The notes under the pieces were generated by a model. The model was not told where the DNA came from and did not search any database. It saw nothing but the letters and a program-made list of their open reading frames with translations. This document shows positions 18,511 through 26,950 of a stretch of 64,000 nucleotides of DNA, piece after piece (position 1 is the first letter of the stretch; each line of letters starts with the position of its first letter). The position numbers and the translations under genes were made by a program. This DNA comes from Gammaproteobacteria bacterium (GTDB lineage: Bacteria > Pseudomonadota > Gammaproteobacteria > Nevskiales > Nevskiaceae). The stretch is from positions 124,001 to 188,000 of the forward strand of contig JAPLSA010000028.1 in NCBI GenBank assembly GCA_026398815.1, read 5' to 3'.

Positions 18511-19530
18511 ATGACCACCGATTCCGACCTGCAGGACTGGCGCACCCAGGCGCTGAAGATCGAGACCGAAGTGAACCGTGCGGTGATCGGCGCGCCGGCC
18601 ACCGTGCGGCTGATCAACATCGCGCTGTTCGCCCGCGGCCATGTGCTGCTGGAAGGCGATGTCGGCGTCGGCAAGACCACCGTGCTGCGCGCCTTCTCGC
18701 GCGCCATCGGCGGCGATTTCGAGAGAGTCGAAGGCACGGTCGACCTGATGCCGGGCGACCTGATCTACCACACGTATGTCGACGAGCACGGCAAGCCGCG
18801 CATCGACCCCGGCCCGCTGCTGCGCCATGGCGAGCGGCTGGTGACCTTCTTCTTCAACGAGATCAACCGCGCCCGGCCGCAGGTGCAGTCGCTGCTGCTG
18901 CGGGCGATGGCCGAGCGCACGGTCAGCGCCTTCAACCGCGAATACCGCTTCCCGCACATGACGGTGTTCGCCGATCGCAACAAGATCGAGCGCGAGGAAA
19001 CCTTCGAGCTGGCCTCCGCCGCTCGCGACCGCTTCATGTTCGAGCTGCGCATGGCCACGCCTTCGGATCAGGAGATCCGCCGCCAGCTCGCCTTCAACCC
19101 GAACTTCCACGACACCGACCGGCTGATCGAAAGCGTGCCGGCCGGCCTGCTGCCCTGGGAGAAGCTCAACGAGATCGGCGCCGGCATCCAGGCCTCGGTG
19201 CGCGCCAGCGAAGCGCTGGAGCAGTACGTGCTCGCGCTCTGGGAAGCCACCCGCAACCCGCTGGCCGCCGGCGTGCAGCTCGAAAGCGTCGACATGCACC
19301 GGCTGATCCTGGCCGGCGCCAGCCCGCGCGGCGTGTCGGCGCTGGTGCGCGCCGCTAGAGTCGTCGCCTGGCTGGCCGGGCGGGACTACCTGACGCCGGA
19401 CGACATCCAGGCGGTGTTCCCGTCGACGATGGTCCACCGCGTGTTCTTCACGCCTGTCTACGAACTGCGCCGCGCCGAACTGGCCGATGCGCTGGTCGCA
19501 CAGATCCTCGAACGGGTGCCGGCGCCGTGA
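18511..19530 (+). CDS. mxaR: MoxR-family AAA+ ATPase, MxaR-like
   Basis: 339 residues from the ATG at 18511; the frame stays open upstream but the protein similarity starts here. Walker A is GDVGVGKTT, Walker B is FFFNEINRA as in MoxR proteins, and the C-terminal helical lid follows. It is the first of six genes that overlap or abut in the order MoxR ATPase, DUF58 protein, MxaA-like, vWA, MxaK-like, vWA. That order is the mxaRSACKL segment of methylotroph methanol-oxidation clusters, where the products help mature PQQ methanol dehydrogenase. There is no clear ribosome-binding site; coupling to an upstream short frame is possible. Confidence 0.85.
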   Translation: MTTDSDLQDWRTQALKIETEVNRAVIGAPATVRLINIALFARGHVLLEGDVGVGKTTVLRAFSRAIGGDFERVEGTVDLMPGDLIYHTYVDEHGKPRIDPGPLLRHGERLVTFFFNEINRARPQVQSLLLRAMAERTVSAFNREYRFPHMTVFADRNKIEREETFELASAARDRFMFELRMATPSDQEIRRQLAFNPNFHDTDRLIESVPAGLLPWEKLNEIGAGIQASVRASEALEQYVLALWEATRNPLAAGVQLESVDMHRLILAGASPRGVSALVRAARVVAWLAGRDYLTPDDIQAVFPSTMVHRVFFTPVYELRRAELADALVAQILERVPAP

Positions 19531-19546
19531 TCGCGCCCTGCCGCCG

Positions 19547-20434
19547 ATGAGCAGCCCGGCCACCGATTTCTACTACCGCCTGCCGACCCGCGCCGGCACC
19601 CAGCGGCCGGGTTCGCATCCCGGCACCAGCCACGGCAACGGCCAGGAATTCGTCACCCACGCAACCCTGTTCAGCCGCCCCGATCCGCGCCGTCTCGATG
19701 TCCGCGCCAGCTTGCGCGACGTCCGAGGCGACTGGCTGGTGCGAGTGATGCGCCAGCGCGTCGGCGTGCCGGTGTGGCTGGCGGCCGATGTCTCGGCGTC
19801 GATGGTCTTCGGCGCCGCGCGAACCAAGCTCGCAGTGCTCGCCGACCTGGCGCGGGCGATCGGCGCCAGCGCCACCCGGGTCGGCGATGCCGCCGGCATG
19901 GTCGCCTTCGACAGCCGCGAGCGCGAAGACCTGCAGGTGCCGGCCAGCATGAGCCGCGGCATCGGCCACGTGATGGCGGCCGCGCTCGACGATCCGCAGC
20001 GGGCCGTGCAGGCGGAGGTCGGCGAGCGCCACGCCGGCGATCCGGTCGATGGCCTTGCTGCCGCGCTGCGGGCGCTGGCCGGCCGTCAATGCCTGGTGTT
20101 CCTGGCCTCCGATTTCCATTTCCCGCTGGCCCGGCTCGACGAGGCGCTGGACCCGCTGTCGCGCGCCTTCATCGTGCCGGTGATCATCTGGGACCCGGCC
20201 GAGATCGAACCGCCGCCGCTGAACGGGCTGGCGTCCTTGCGCGATGCCGAATCGGCAGCGCGCAGCGCGATCTGGCTGCGGCCGCGCCTGCGCGCGCAAT
20301 GGCGCGATGCGGTTGCCGAACGGCGCGCCACGCTGGCCGCGTACTTCGCCAATCGCGGCCTGCGGCCGTTCTGGGTGCAGGGCGCGTTCGACGCCGACGC
20401 GATGTCCGAATACTTCTTCGAGGCCAACGCATGA
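19547..20434 (+). CDS. mxaS: DUF58/vWA-like protein, MxaS-like
   Basis: 295 residues, soluble. It has a degenerate DUF58 region and a vWA-type metal site (AADVSASM, DxSxS intact), then CLVFLASDFHFPLARL. MxaS partners the MoxR ATPase in the mxa cluster, and MoxR-vWA pairs generally act as metal-cofactor or complex-assembly chaperones. The start is 16 bases after mxaR; the stop overlaps mxaA (ATGA). Confidence 0.83.
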   Translation: MSSPATDFYYRLPTRAGTQRPGSHPGTSHGNGQEFVTHATLFSRPDPRRLDVRASLRDVRGDWLVRVMRQRVGVPVWLAADVSASMVFGAARTKLAVLADLARAIGASATRVGDAAGMVAFDSREREDLQVPASMSRGIGHVMAAALDDPQRAVQAEVGERHAGDPVDGLAAALRALAGRQCLVFLASDFHFPLARLDEALDPLSRAFIVPVIIWDPAEIEPPPLNGLASLRDAESAARSAIWLRPRLRAQWRDAVAERRATLAAYFANRGLRPFWVQGAFDADAMSEYFFEANA

Positions 20435-21591
20435 GGCGCGCGGCCGTCATCGCGCTGTTGCTGCTGGCGCTGCCGCTGGCACATGCGCAGGAGCCGCCGA
20501 ACCGCGACTACAAGCCGCCGTTCAAGGGCGAGGCGGTGTTCGATCCGCGCCCGGCCAAACGCGCCGCCCGCGAAGCCGAAGCGGCACGGCTGAAGGCCGA
20601 GGAAGACGCGCGCATCCAGGCGCTGACCGTCGACAACCCGCTGAACGGCCCACCGCCATCGCAGCAGGAACCGGCCGCTGCGCCGACACCGGACAGCAGC
20701 GATGCGATGCCGGTCGCCGAAGGCTATGTGCCCGATGCCGCAGCCGTGCAGGGCTATGTCGCGCCGCCGCCGCCACCCGCCGTGGTGGTGCCGGTGCGCT
20801 CGCCGGTCGACAACCCCCGCCCGTACGGCTATCTGGTCGGCGACACGCTGACCCAGCGCGTGCAGCTGACGGTGGACGGCAAACCGGTCGAGCTGACCGA
20901 GCTGCCGCGCAAGGACCGCTTCGGCGTCTGGATCAGCCGCCGCAGCGCGCGCATCGACCGCGATCCGGACGGCAGCCGCTGGCTGGCGATGGAGTACCAG
21001 ATCATCAATGCCTCCAAGGACGTCGATGTCATCAGCCTGCCGAAGCTGAAGCTGCGCACCACGACAGCCGATGTCTTCATCGAGGTCGCCGACTGGCCGA
21101 TCACGGTCGGCGCGATCACCGCGAGCCTGGTCCGCAACCAGGGCGGGCTGCTGCCGCTGCAGCCGGACCGGCCGGCGCCGACCGTTGCCCTCGCACCGAT
21201 CCGCCACCAGCTGCATCTGGCGCTGGGCGGCCTCGCCGCAACCCTGGTGCTATGGCTCGGCTGGTGGCGCTGGCGGGAATGGCGGGCGTCGGCGCAGCTG
21301 CCGTTCGGCCGCGCGCGCCGCCGGCTCGGCCGTGTCGACGCGCAATCAGACGAAGCCTGGCGGCTGCTGCATCAGGCCTTCGATGCCAGCGCCGGGCGCG
21401 CTATCCAGCCCGGCACCCTGGCCCTGCTGTTCCGCGCGCGGCCGGAGTTCGAGGCGGCACGCGCGTCGATCGAGCGCTTCTACGCCGAATCGGCAGCGCG
21501 CTTCTTCGGTGGCCGGCCGGCTGCGGATGGCGTGTCGCTGCGCGCGCTGTGCGCCGAGCTGCGGGCCATCGAGCGCGCGCACGAACGATGA
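20431..21591 (+). CDS. mxaA: MxaA-like exported/membrane-anchored protein
   Basis: 386 residues. A signal peptide (ALLLLALPLAHAQ) leads into a charged segment, then a Pro/Ala-rich linker with a run of five prolines near residue 110. The folded part starts at about residue 128 (YGYLVGDTLTQRVQLTVDG). One membrane helix (LALGGLAATLVLWLGWW) lies near residue 265, followed by a ~100-residue cytoplasmic tail. In methylotrophs MxaA is needed for active, Ca-loaded methanol dehydrogenase. Assignment rests on position plus layout; sequence identity to MxaA could not be tested. Confidence 0.75.
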   Translation: MRRAAVIALLLLALPLAHAQEPPNRDYKPPFKGEAVFDPRPAKRAAREAEAARLKAEEDARIQALTVDNPLNGPPPSQQEPAAAPTPDSSDAMPVAEGYVPDAAAVQGYVAPPPPPAVVVPVRSPVDNPRPYGYLVGDTLTQRVQLTVDGKPVELTELPRKDRFGVWISRRSARIDRDPDGSRWLAMEYQIINASKDVDVISLPKLKLRTTTADVFIEVADWPITVGAITASLVRNQGGLLPLQPDRPAPTVALAPIRHQLHLALGGLAATLVLWLGWWRWREWRASAQLPFGRARRRLGRVDAQSDEAWRLLHQAFDASAGRAIQPGTLALLFRARPEFEAARASIERFYAESAARFFGGRPAADGVSLRALCAELRAIERAHER

Positions 21592-22604
21592 TCGACGGGC
21601 AAAACCTGCCGCTGGATTTCGCCATGCCCTGGGCGCTGCTGCTGTTGCCGCTGGCGGCACTGCCGCTGCTGCGCCGGCGGCGCGAGGAACTGGCGTTCCC
21701 GTCGCTGGCCTGGCTGCCGAAGGACCGCCTGGGCATCTGGGTGGAGCGCTTCGGCCGGGCAGCGGCGGTGATCGCGATCCTGGCCACGGTGCTGGCGCTG
21801 GCGCGGCCGGGGCGGCCGGAGTGGGATGTCGAGCGGATCGGCCGCGGCGCGGAAATCGTCGTGCTGTTCGACTCGTCTTTAAGCATGGACGACGAGATGC
21901 TGGCGCGCGGCGCGCATCCCAAGCGCCGCCGCGACAGCCCGCTGCGCAAGCGCAACATCGCGCGCCAGGCGCTGTCGGCGTTCGTCGAGCGGCGGCCGGC
22001 GGATCGCTTCTCGCTGTTGATGTTCGGTGCTGCGCCGTTCCGGGTGACGCCGTTCTCGCAGTCCCCGGAAGTGATCCAGGCCGGCATCACCGCCGCCGGC
22101 ATTTCCAACGGCCTGCCGGGCACCGATCTCGGCCGCGGCCTGATGGCGGCGATCGAGCAGTTCAATGGCCGCGCCTACACCGGCAGCCGGGTGATCCTGC
22201 TGGTGTCGGACGGCGCCGCCGAGATCGACGAGATCACCCGCCAGAACATCCGCAACGGCATGCGCCAGAACCGCATCGCGCTGAACTGGATCTACCTGCG
22301 CTCGGTGAACTGGCCGCGGCTCGATTCGGAGAAGGAGCCGGAAGCGGTCGGCCTGATCACCGATGTCGCGATGCACCGCTTCTTCAAGACCCTGCCGACC
22401 ACCTACAAGGTCTACGAGGCGGAAAGCCCGGACGCGGTGGCGAAGGCGGTGGCCGACATCGAGCGCGCCCAGAACCTGCCGCTGGAATACAGGGAACGGA
22501 TTCCGCGCCGCGACTTCACGCCGTACTTCTACCTGACCGCGATCCTCGCCTGTCTGGGCCTGCTCGCCCATCGCGCCACCACCGTGCGGAGCTTTTCGCG
22601 ATGA
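21588..22604 (+). CDS. mxaC: von Willebrand factor A membrane protein, MxaC-like
   Basis: 338 residues. Two N-terminal hydrophobic segments (ALLLLPLAALPLL and AAAVIAILATVLALA) precede a vWA domain with an intact metal site (LFDSSLSMDDE, DxSxS) and SDGAAEID. A C-terminal membrane helix follows (YFYLTAILACLGLLA). This is the BatA/MxaC layout. The start overlaps the mxaA stop and the stop overlaps the mxaK start (both ATGA). Confidence 0.83.
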   Translation: MIDGQNLPLDFAMPWALLLLPLAALPLLRRRREELAFPSLAWLPKDRLGIWVERFGRAAAVIAILATVLALARPGRPEWDVERIGRGAEIVVLFDSSLSMDDEMLARGAHPKRRRDSPLRKRNIARQALSAFVERRPADRFSLLMFGAAPFRVTPFSQSPEVIQAGITAAGISNGLPGTDLGRGLMAAIEQFNGRAYTGSRVILLVSDGAAEIDEITRQNIRNGMRQNRIALNWIYLRSVNWPRLDSEKEPEAVGLITDVAMHRFFKTLPTTYKVYEAESPDAVAKAVADIERAQNLPLEYRERIPRRDFTPYFYLTAILACLGLLAHRATTVRSFSR

Positions 22605-23200
22605 CACGCGCCCCGATCCATCTCGCCTTCGGTGTGGTTTCGCTGGTGCTGGCCGGCACCGCACTGACCTTGGGCCTGCGCCTGCAGGCCGCCGAACGCG
22701 CCAATGCGGTGATCGCCGATGCAGCCGCCTTTGCCGCCGAGGCCGCACGGGTGAAAGCGGCCGGCGAGGCCGCCGGGCAGCCCGCGACGCTGGCGCCGCC
22801 GACGCTCGACACACCCGAAGCGGCGCTGGCCTTCGCGCTGGCGCTGGCCCACAACGATTCAGGCGGCGGCGATTACGACCGGGCGCTGAAAGCGCTGGAA
22901 ACGCTGTCGCAATCGCCGCGCGACGACATCCGCCTGATCGCCCGCTACGACCTCGGCAACCTGCACCTGCGGCAGGCGCGGCTGATCGGCGACGAGCAGG
23001 TGGCCAAGGGCCGGACCCTGGTCGAACTCGGCAAGCAGGCCTACCGGCGCGTGCTCGACGAGGACCCGCAGCACTGGCAGGCGCGCTACAACCTCGAACG
23101 GGCGCTGTGGCTGGAGCCGGAAGCCGACGACGGCAATGTCGAAGTGACGCCGCCGCCGGCCGTCGAACGTCCGAACGGCGACAAGCCCGAGCTGCCGTGA
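22601..23200 (+). CDS. mxaK: MxaK-like membrane-anchored protein
   Basis: 199 residues. One N-terminal membrane anchor (GVVSLVLAGTALTLGLRL) is followed by an Ala-rich segment and a helical TPR-like region (DYDRALKALETL ... ARYDLGNLHLRQA ... YRRVLDEDPQHWQARYNLERAL). Its position between two vWA genes is the mxaK position, and size fits the family. Adaptor or scaffold in the maturation complex is inference. ATGA/GTGA overlaps on both sides. Confidence 0.8.
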   Translation: MTRAPIHLAFGVVSLVLAGTALTLGLRLQAAERANAVIADAAAFAAEAARVKAAGEAAGQPATLAPPTLDTPEAALAFALALAHNDSGGGDYDRALKALETLSQSPRDDIRLIARYDLGNLHLRQARLIGDEQVAKGRTLVELGKQAYRRVLDEDPQHWQARYNLERALWLEPEADDGNVEVTPPPAVERPNGDKPELP

Positions 23201-24153
23201 GCGCCACCCGCCCGACCGATGACGGCCGGCGCAGCGGCGGCGTGCTTGCCTACGTCGGCAACGCGCTCGGTGGCGGCGGCTGGCTGCTGCTGCCGGTGAT
23301 CGCCCTGCTCGCCGCCGCAGTCTGGCTGCCGAAGCTGCCGGTGACCCGCGACGCCTACGATCATCTGGTGATCTTCGACGTCTCGCAGAGCATGAATGTC
23401 GAGGACTATCGGATCGGCGATCGCGTGGTCAGCCGCCTGCAATTCGCCAAGCACGCGGTCGCCGAAGCGCTGAAGAACCCGAAGTGCGATACCCGGATCG
23501 GCTGGGCAGTGTTCGCCGGCCGCAAGATCGTCACCCTGCTGGCGCCGGTCGAGGTCTGCCGCAACTACAGCGCGCTGCTCGCCGCGCTCGACAACATCGA
23601 CAGCCGCATGGCCTTCGAGCGGTCCAGCGAAATCCAGGAAGGCCTGCTGTGGACGATGACCAATGTCCGCGACCTGAAACCGCTGCCGACGGTGATCTTC
23701 ATGACCGACGGCCACGAAGCACCGCCGCTGCCGCCGGAACGGATCCGCAGCTACGACGGCGCGCTCGGCGAAGTACGCGGCTGGGTGGTCGGCGTCGGCG
23801 GGCTGCAGCCGCAGCCGATCCCGAAATCCGATCAGGACGGTCGCCGCATCGGCTTCTGGCGCGCCACCGAAGTGCTGCAATGGGGCGGCGCGGCCAATGT
23901 CACCGGCGGCACCCGCCACGAGCACCTGTCGGAACTGCGCGAGGCGCATCTGCAGCAGCTGGCGAAGAACGTCGGCTTCGGCTACACGCGGCTGATCGAC
24001 ACGCAGTCGCTGGACGCTGCGTTGCACGACCGCGAACTGGCCCATCCGGCGGTCGTCGAAACCGATCTGCGCTGGATTCCGGGCCTGCTGGCGCTGCTGC
24101 TGCTGGGCTGGTGGTTCCGGCCGGATCAAAGGCCGGCGCGACAGGCCGGCTGA
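23197..24153 (+). CDS. mxaL: von Willebrand factor A membrane protein, MxaL-like
   Basis: 318 residues from a GTG overlapping the mxaK stop. An N-terminal membrane helix (WLLLPVIALLAAAVWL) precedes a vWA domain with an intact metal site (VIFDVSQSMNVED) and TVIFMTDGHEAPPLP. A C-terminal helix (LLALLLLGWW) returns it to the membrane. It is the last gene of the cluster; mxaD and the dehydrogenase genes mxaFJGI do not follow, and gmhB is convergent 19 bases away. Confidence 0.83.
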   Translation: MSATRPTDDGRRSGGVLAYVGNALGGGGWLLLPVIALLAAAVWLPKLPVTRDAYDHLVIFDVSQSMNVEDYRIGDRVVSRLQFAKHAVAEALKNPKCDTRIGWAVFAGRKIVTLLAPVEVCRNYSALLAALDNIDSRMAFERSSEIQEGLLWTMTNVRDLKPLPTVIFMTDGHEAPPLPPERIRSYDGALGEVRGWVVGVGGLQPQPIPKSDQDGRRIGFWRATEVLQWGGAANVTGGTRHEHLSELREAHLQQLAKNVGFGYTRLIDTQSLDAALHDRELAHPAVVETDLRWIPGLLALLLLGWWFRPDQRPARQAG

Positions 24154-24172
24154 CGGAAAGCGCTGCCGCCGC

Positions 24173-24724
24173 TCAGCCTGCGCCGGCCTGCAGGCGCTCG
24201 ATATAGGTGCGGGCAAAGCTCAGCAGATCCGGGAAAACCTCGTAATCGTCTGTGGTTTGCTTCTTTTTGGTGCGTTCACCGTTACCAGTAAGCACCAAAA
24301 TAGGGCGCGCGCCGGCGGCACGCGCTGCATCGAGGTCCGAACCGGAGTCGCCGACGAAGGGCACGCCGTCGAGGCTGACATTCAGCCGCTTCGCGAGGTC
24401 CTTCAGCATGCCGGGGGCCGGCTTGCGCATCTCGCTGGCCTGATCCGGATGTTCGGGGGCGAAGAACACGCCCTCGATGCGCCCCCCCAGCTCGGCCAGC
24501 GCGCGCTGCATCTTGTCGCTCATCGCGAACAGCGCATCGAAATCGAACAGGCCGCGGCCGATGCCAGACTGGTTCGAGGCCACGAACACCCGCACGCCGG
24601 CCTGGCACAGCAAGGTGATCGCCTCCAGCGAGCCGGGCACCGGATGCCATTCGTCGACCGACTTGATGTAATCCGGCGAGTCTTCGTTGATGACGCCGTC
24701 GCGGTCGAGGATCACGAGTTTCAT
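24173..24724 (-). CDS. gmhB: D-glycero-beta-D-manno-heptose 1,7-bisphosphate 7-phosphatase
   Basis: 183 residues. HAD-family enzyme: nucleophile motif MKLVILDRDGVINED (DxD), VASNQSGIGRGLF, and GDSGSDLDAARAAGA near the end. It removes the 7-phosphate in ADP-heptose synthesis for the LPS inner core. The order glyQ-glyS-gmhB is conserved in gammaproteobacteria. A partial copy of its own 5' end lies just upstream (24815-24846). Confidence 0.94.
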   Translation of the reverse strand: MKLVILDRDGVINEDSPDYIKSVDEWHPVPGSLEAITLLCQAGVRVFVASNQSGIGRGLFDFDALFAMSDKMQRALAELGGRIEGVFFAPEHPDQASEMRKPAPGMLKDLAKRLNVSLDGVPFVGDSGSDLDAARAAGARPILVLTGNGERTKKKQTTDDYEVFPDLLSFARTYIERLQAGAG

Positions 24725-24749
24725 GGGCAGCGCGCTCCGGCGTCCCCCG

Positions 24750-24771
24750 GCCCGGTGCCAAGGCACCGGGC
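24750..24771. repeat. 10-bp hairpin between glyS and gmhB
   Basis: GCCCGGTGCC and GGCACCGGGC flank AA, a near-perfect palindrome, in the gap between the glyS stop and the gmhB start. A second, 7-bp hairpin (GCGGAGC/GCTCCGC, 24782-24798) is adjacent. Confidence 0.8.
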
Positions 24772-24814
24772 GTCAGCCGGCGCGGAGCCGTGCTCCGCGA
24801 CAGTTCCGTCTGAC

Positions 24815-24846
24815 CCGTCGCGGTCGAGAATCACCCGTTTCATGGG
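24815..24846 (-). repeat. Duplicated fragment of the gmhB 5' end
   Basis: The minus strand reads ATGAAACGGGTGATTCTCGA followed by CCGCGACGGG, encoding MKRVILDRDG, almost identical to the true gmhB start (MKLVILDRDG) 119 bases downstream. The copy then diverges and ends in a short out-of-frame peptide, so it is a non-functional duplication remnant. Confidence 0.8.
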
Positions 24847-24851
24847 CTGGC

Positions 24852-26948
24852 TCAGCCGGGCAGGCAGGAAATGTCAGCGACGTCGCGGCAGACGCGGTCC
24901 AGCTGGCGCAGCAACGCCAGCCGGTTGGCCCGCACCGCCGGGTCGTCGGCCATCACCATCACGCCGGTGAAGAAGGCATCGACCGGCGCCTTCAGGCCGG
25001 CCAGCTGCTTCAGGCGTTCGGCATAGCCCGGCGCCGGCGCGGCATTGACGGCCGTCAGTGCCGCGTAAAGCCCTGATTCGGCGTCGTTTTCGAACTTCAC
25101 GGCATCGACGATTTCCGAACCGTCGTCACCGGCCTGCTTCAGCACGTTGCGGACGCGCTTGTGGGCGGCGGCGAGGCTGGCGGCCTCGGGCAGCGCCCAG
25201 AAACCGTGGATGGCGCGCAGGCGGGCTTCGAAATCCAGCGGTTGCGTGATGCCGAGCGCGGCGACGGCCTCGAACATCTCGACCGTCACCGGCCGACCGT
25301 CGATGTCGCTGCCGACCCGCCAGGCGCGATGGCGGTCCTGCACGAAGCTCAGCAGTTCCTTGAGCGTGGCCTCGTCGCGCTTGCCGGCTGGCTGCGCCTG
25401 CAACGCCGCTTCCAGGATGTCGCGCAGGTCCAGCGGCAGCGCGCCTTCGATCAGGATGCGCAGGATGCCAAGCGCGGCTCGGCGCAGCGCATACGGGTCC
25501 TTGCTGGCGGTCGGCTTCTGGCCGATCGCGAAAATGCCGGTCAAGGTGTCGAGCTTGTCGGCCAGCGCGACGATGCGGCCTTCGACGTTCGACGGAATCG
25601 CGGTACCGGCCTGGGTCGGCAGGTAGTGCTCGGCAATCGCTTTCGCCACCGCCGCCGATTCGCCCGCCTTGGCGGCGTAGTAACCGCCCATAAGCCCTTG
25701 AAGTTCCGGGAATTCGTAGACCATCTTGGTCACGAGGTCGTACTTCGCGCGGGCTGCGGCGCGGGTTGCGCCATCGAGTTCGGCGGCACCGATCACGTCT
25801 TGCTCGACCAGCTTTTCAGCCAGCACGAAGGTCGACAGCGTCTGCATACGGGCGGCCTTGTCAGCCACCGTGCCGAGGTCCTTCTGGAAGGTCGCCGAAG
25901 CCAGCTTTTCGGTGTACGGGGCAGCGCCGGAAAACGGCAGCTTCAGATCCTGTTGCCAGAAGAACAGCGCATCTGAGAGCCGCGGCCGGACCACGCGCTC
26001 GTTGCCCTGAACGATCTGCGCCGGGTCCTTCGATTCGATGTTGGCGATGGTGATGAAGGCCGGCAGCAGCTTGCCGGCGGCGTCGAACACCGTGAAATAG
26101 CGCTGGTTGGTTTCCACCGTCGCCACGATGACTTCCGGCGGCAGTTCGAGGAAGCGTTCCTCGATGCGCCCGGAAATGACCACCGGCCATTCGACCAGCG
26201 CGGTCACTTCGTCCAGCAGGCCGGCGTCGATTCTTGCAGTACCGCCGAGTTTTGCGGCTTCCGCCTTGATCTGCCGCTCGATTTCCGCTTTCCGGGTTGC
26301 CACTTCGGCCCAGACCTTGGCGTTTCTCAGACTTTCGACATAGGCCGAAGGTTCAGCCAGGGCGATCGCGGCCGGCGCGTGGAAGCGGTGGCCGTAGCTC
26401 ACGCGGCCCGATTCCAGGCCGAAGCGTCGCAGCGGCACCACGTCCGTGCCGAGCAGCGCCAGCAGCCACTGCACCGGGCGTACGAAGGTCTCTTCACCAG
26501 ACCCCCAGCGCATGCGCTTGGGCACCAGTTCGTCCATCGATTTCAGGGTTTCCTCGAAGATATCGGCCAGCAGTGACGCCGTTGGCTTGCCTTTTTCGCG
26601 CTTGGCATAATGCAGCTTGCCGTTCTTCTCGCCGATCGCGCTGAATTCGACCCCGCACTTGCGGGCAAAGCCGAGCGCGGCTTGGGTCGGCTGGCCGTCC
26701 TTCAGCGCGGCGCTGGTGGCCGGGCCGACCAGTTCGATTGCCTGATCCGGCTGCTGCACGGCCACGCCGTCGACCAGCACGGCGATCCGGCGCGGCGTGG
26801 CCAGCGTGCGGGCGGCGCCGAGCGCGACACCGCGCCGGCTCAGGCCGCCGGTGACGCCGGCAGCGAGCGCATCGGCCAGCGGCATGACGTAACGCGCGGG
26901 CAAATCTTCGCAGCCGATCTCGATCAGCAGCGGGGCGGTTGAGTTCAT
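24852..26948 (-). CDS. glyS: Glycine--tRNA ligase beta subunit
   Basis: 698 residues, usual length, starting MNSTAPLLIEIGCEDLPARYV, the hallmark GlyS N-terminus (the frame continues upstream into glyQ and is a coincidence). Together with GlyQ it forms the bacterial alpha2-beta2 enzyme. Conserved blocks include TPRRIAVLVDGV, PKRMRWGSGEETFVRPVQWLLAL, ETNQRYF and ALADKLDTL, with a C-terminal tRNA-binding region. It starts 2 bases after the glyQ stop. Confidence 0.97.
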   Translation of the reverse strand: MNSTAPLLIEIGCEDLPARYVMPLADALAAGVTGGLSRRGVALGAARTLATPRRIAVLVDGVAVQQPDQAIELVGPATSAALKDGQPTQAALGFARKCGVEFSAIGEKNGKLHYAKREKGKPTASLLADIFEETLKSMDELVPKRMRWGSGEETFVRPVQWLLALLGTDVVPLRRFGLESGRVSYGHRFHAPAAIALAEPSAYVESLRNAKVWAEVATRKAEIERQIKAEAAKLGGTARIDAGLLDEVTALVEWPVVISGRIEERFLELPPEVIVATVETNQRYFTVFDAAGKLLPAFITIANIESKDPAQIVQGNERVVRPRLSDALFFWQQDLKLPFSGAAPYTEKLASATFQKDLGTVADKAARMQTLSTFVLAEKLVEQDVIGAAELDGATRAAARAKYDLVTKMVYEFPELQGLMGGYYAAKAGESAAVAKAIAEHYLPTQAGTAIPSNVEGRIVALADKLDTLTGIFAIGQKPTASKDPYALRRAALGILRILIEGALPLDLRDILEAALQAQPAGKRDEATLKELLSFVQDRHRAWRVGSDIDGRPVTVEMFEAVAALGITQPLDFEARLRAIHGFWALPEAASLAAAHKRVRNVLKQAGDDGSEIVDAVKFENDAESGLYAALTAVNAAPAPGYAERLKQLAGLKAPVDAFFTGVMVMADDPAVRANRLALLRQLDRVCRDVADISCLPG

Positions 26949-26950
26949 GT

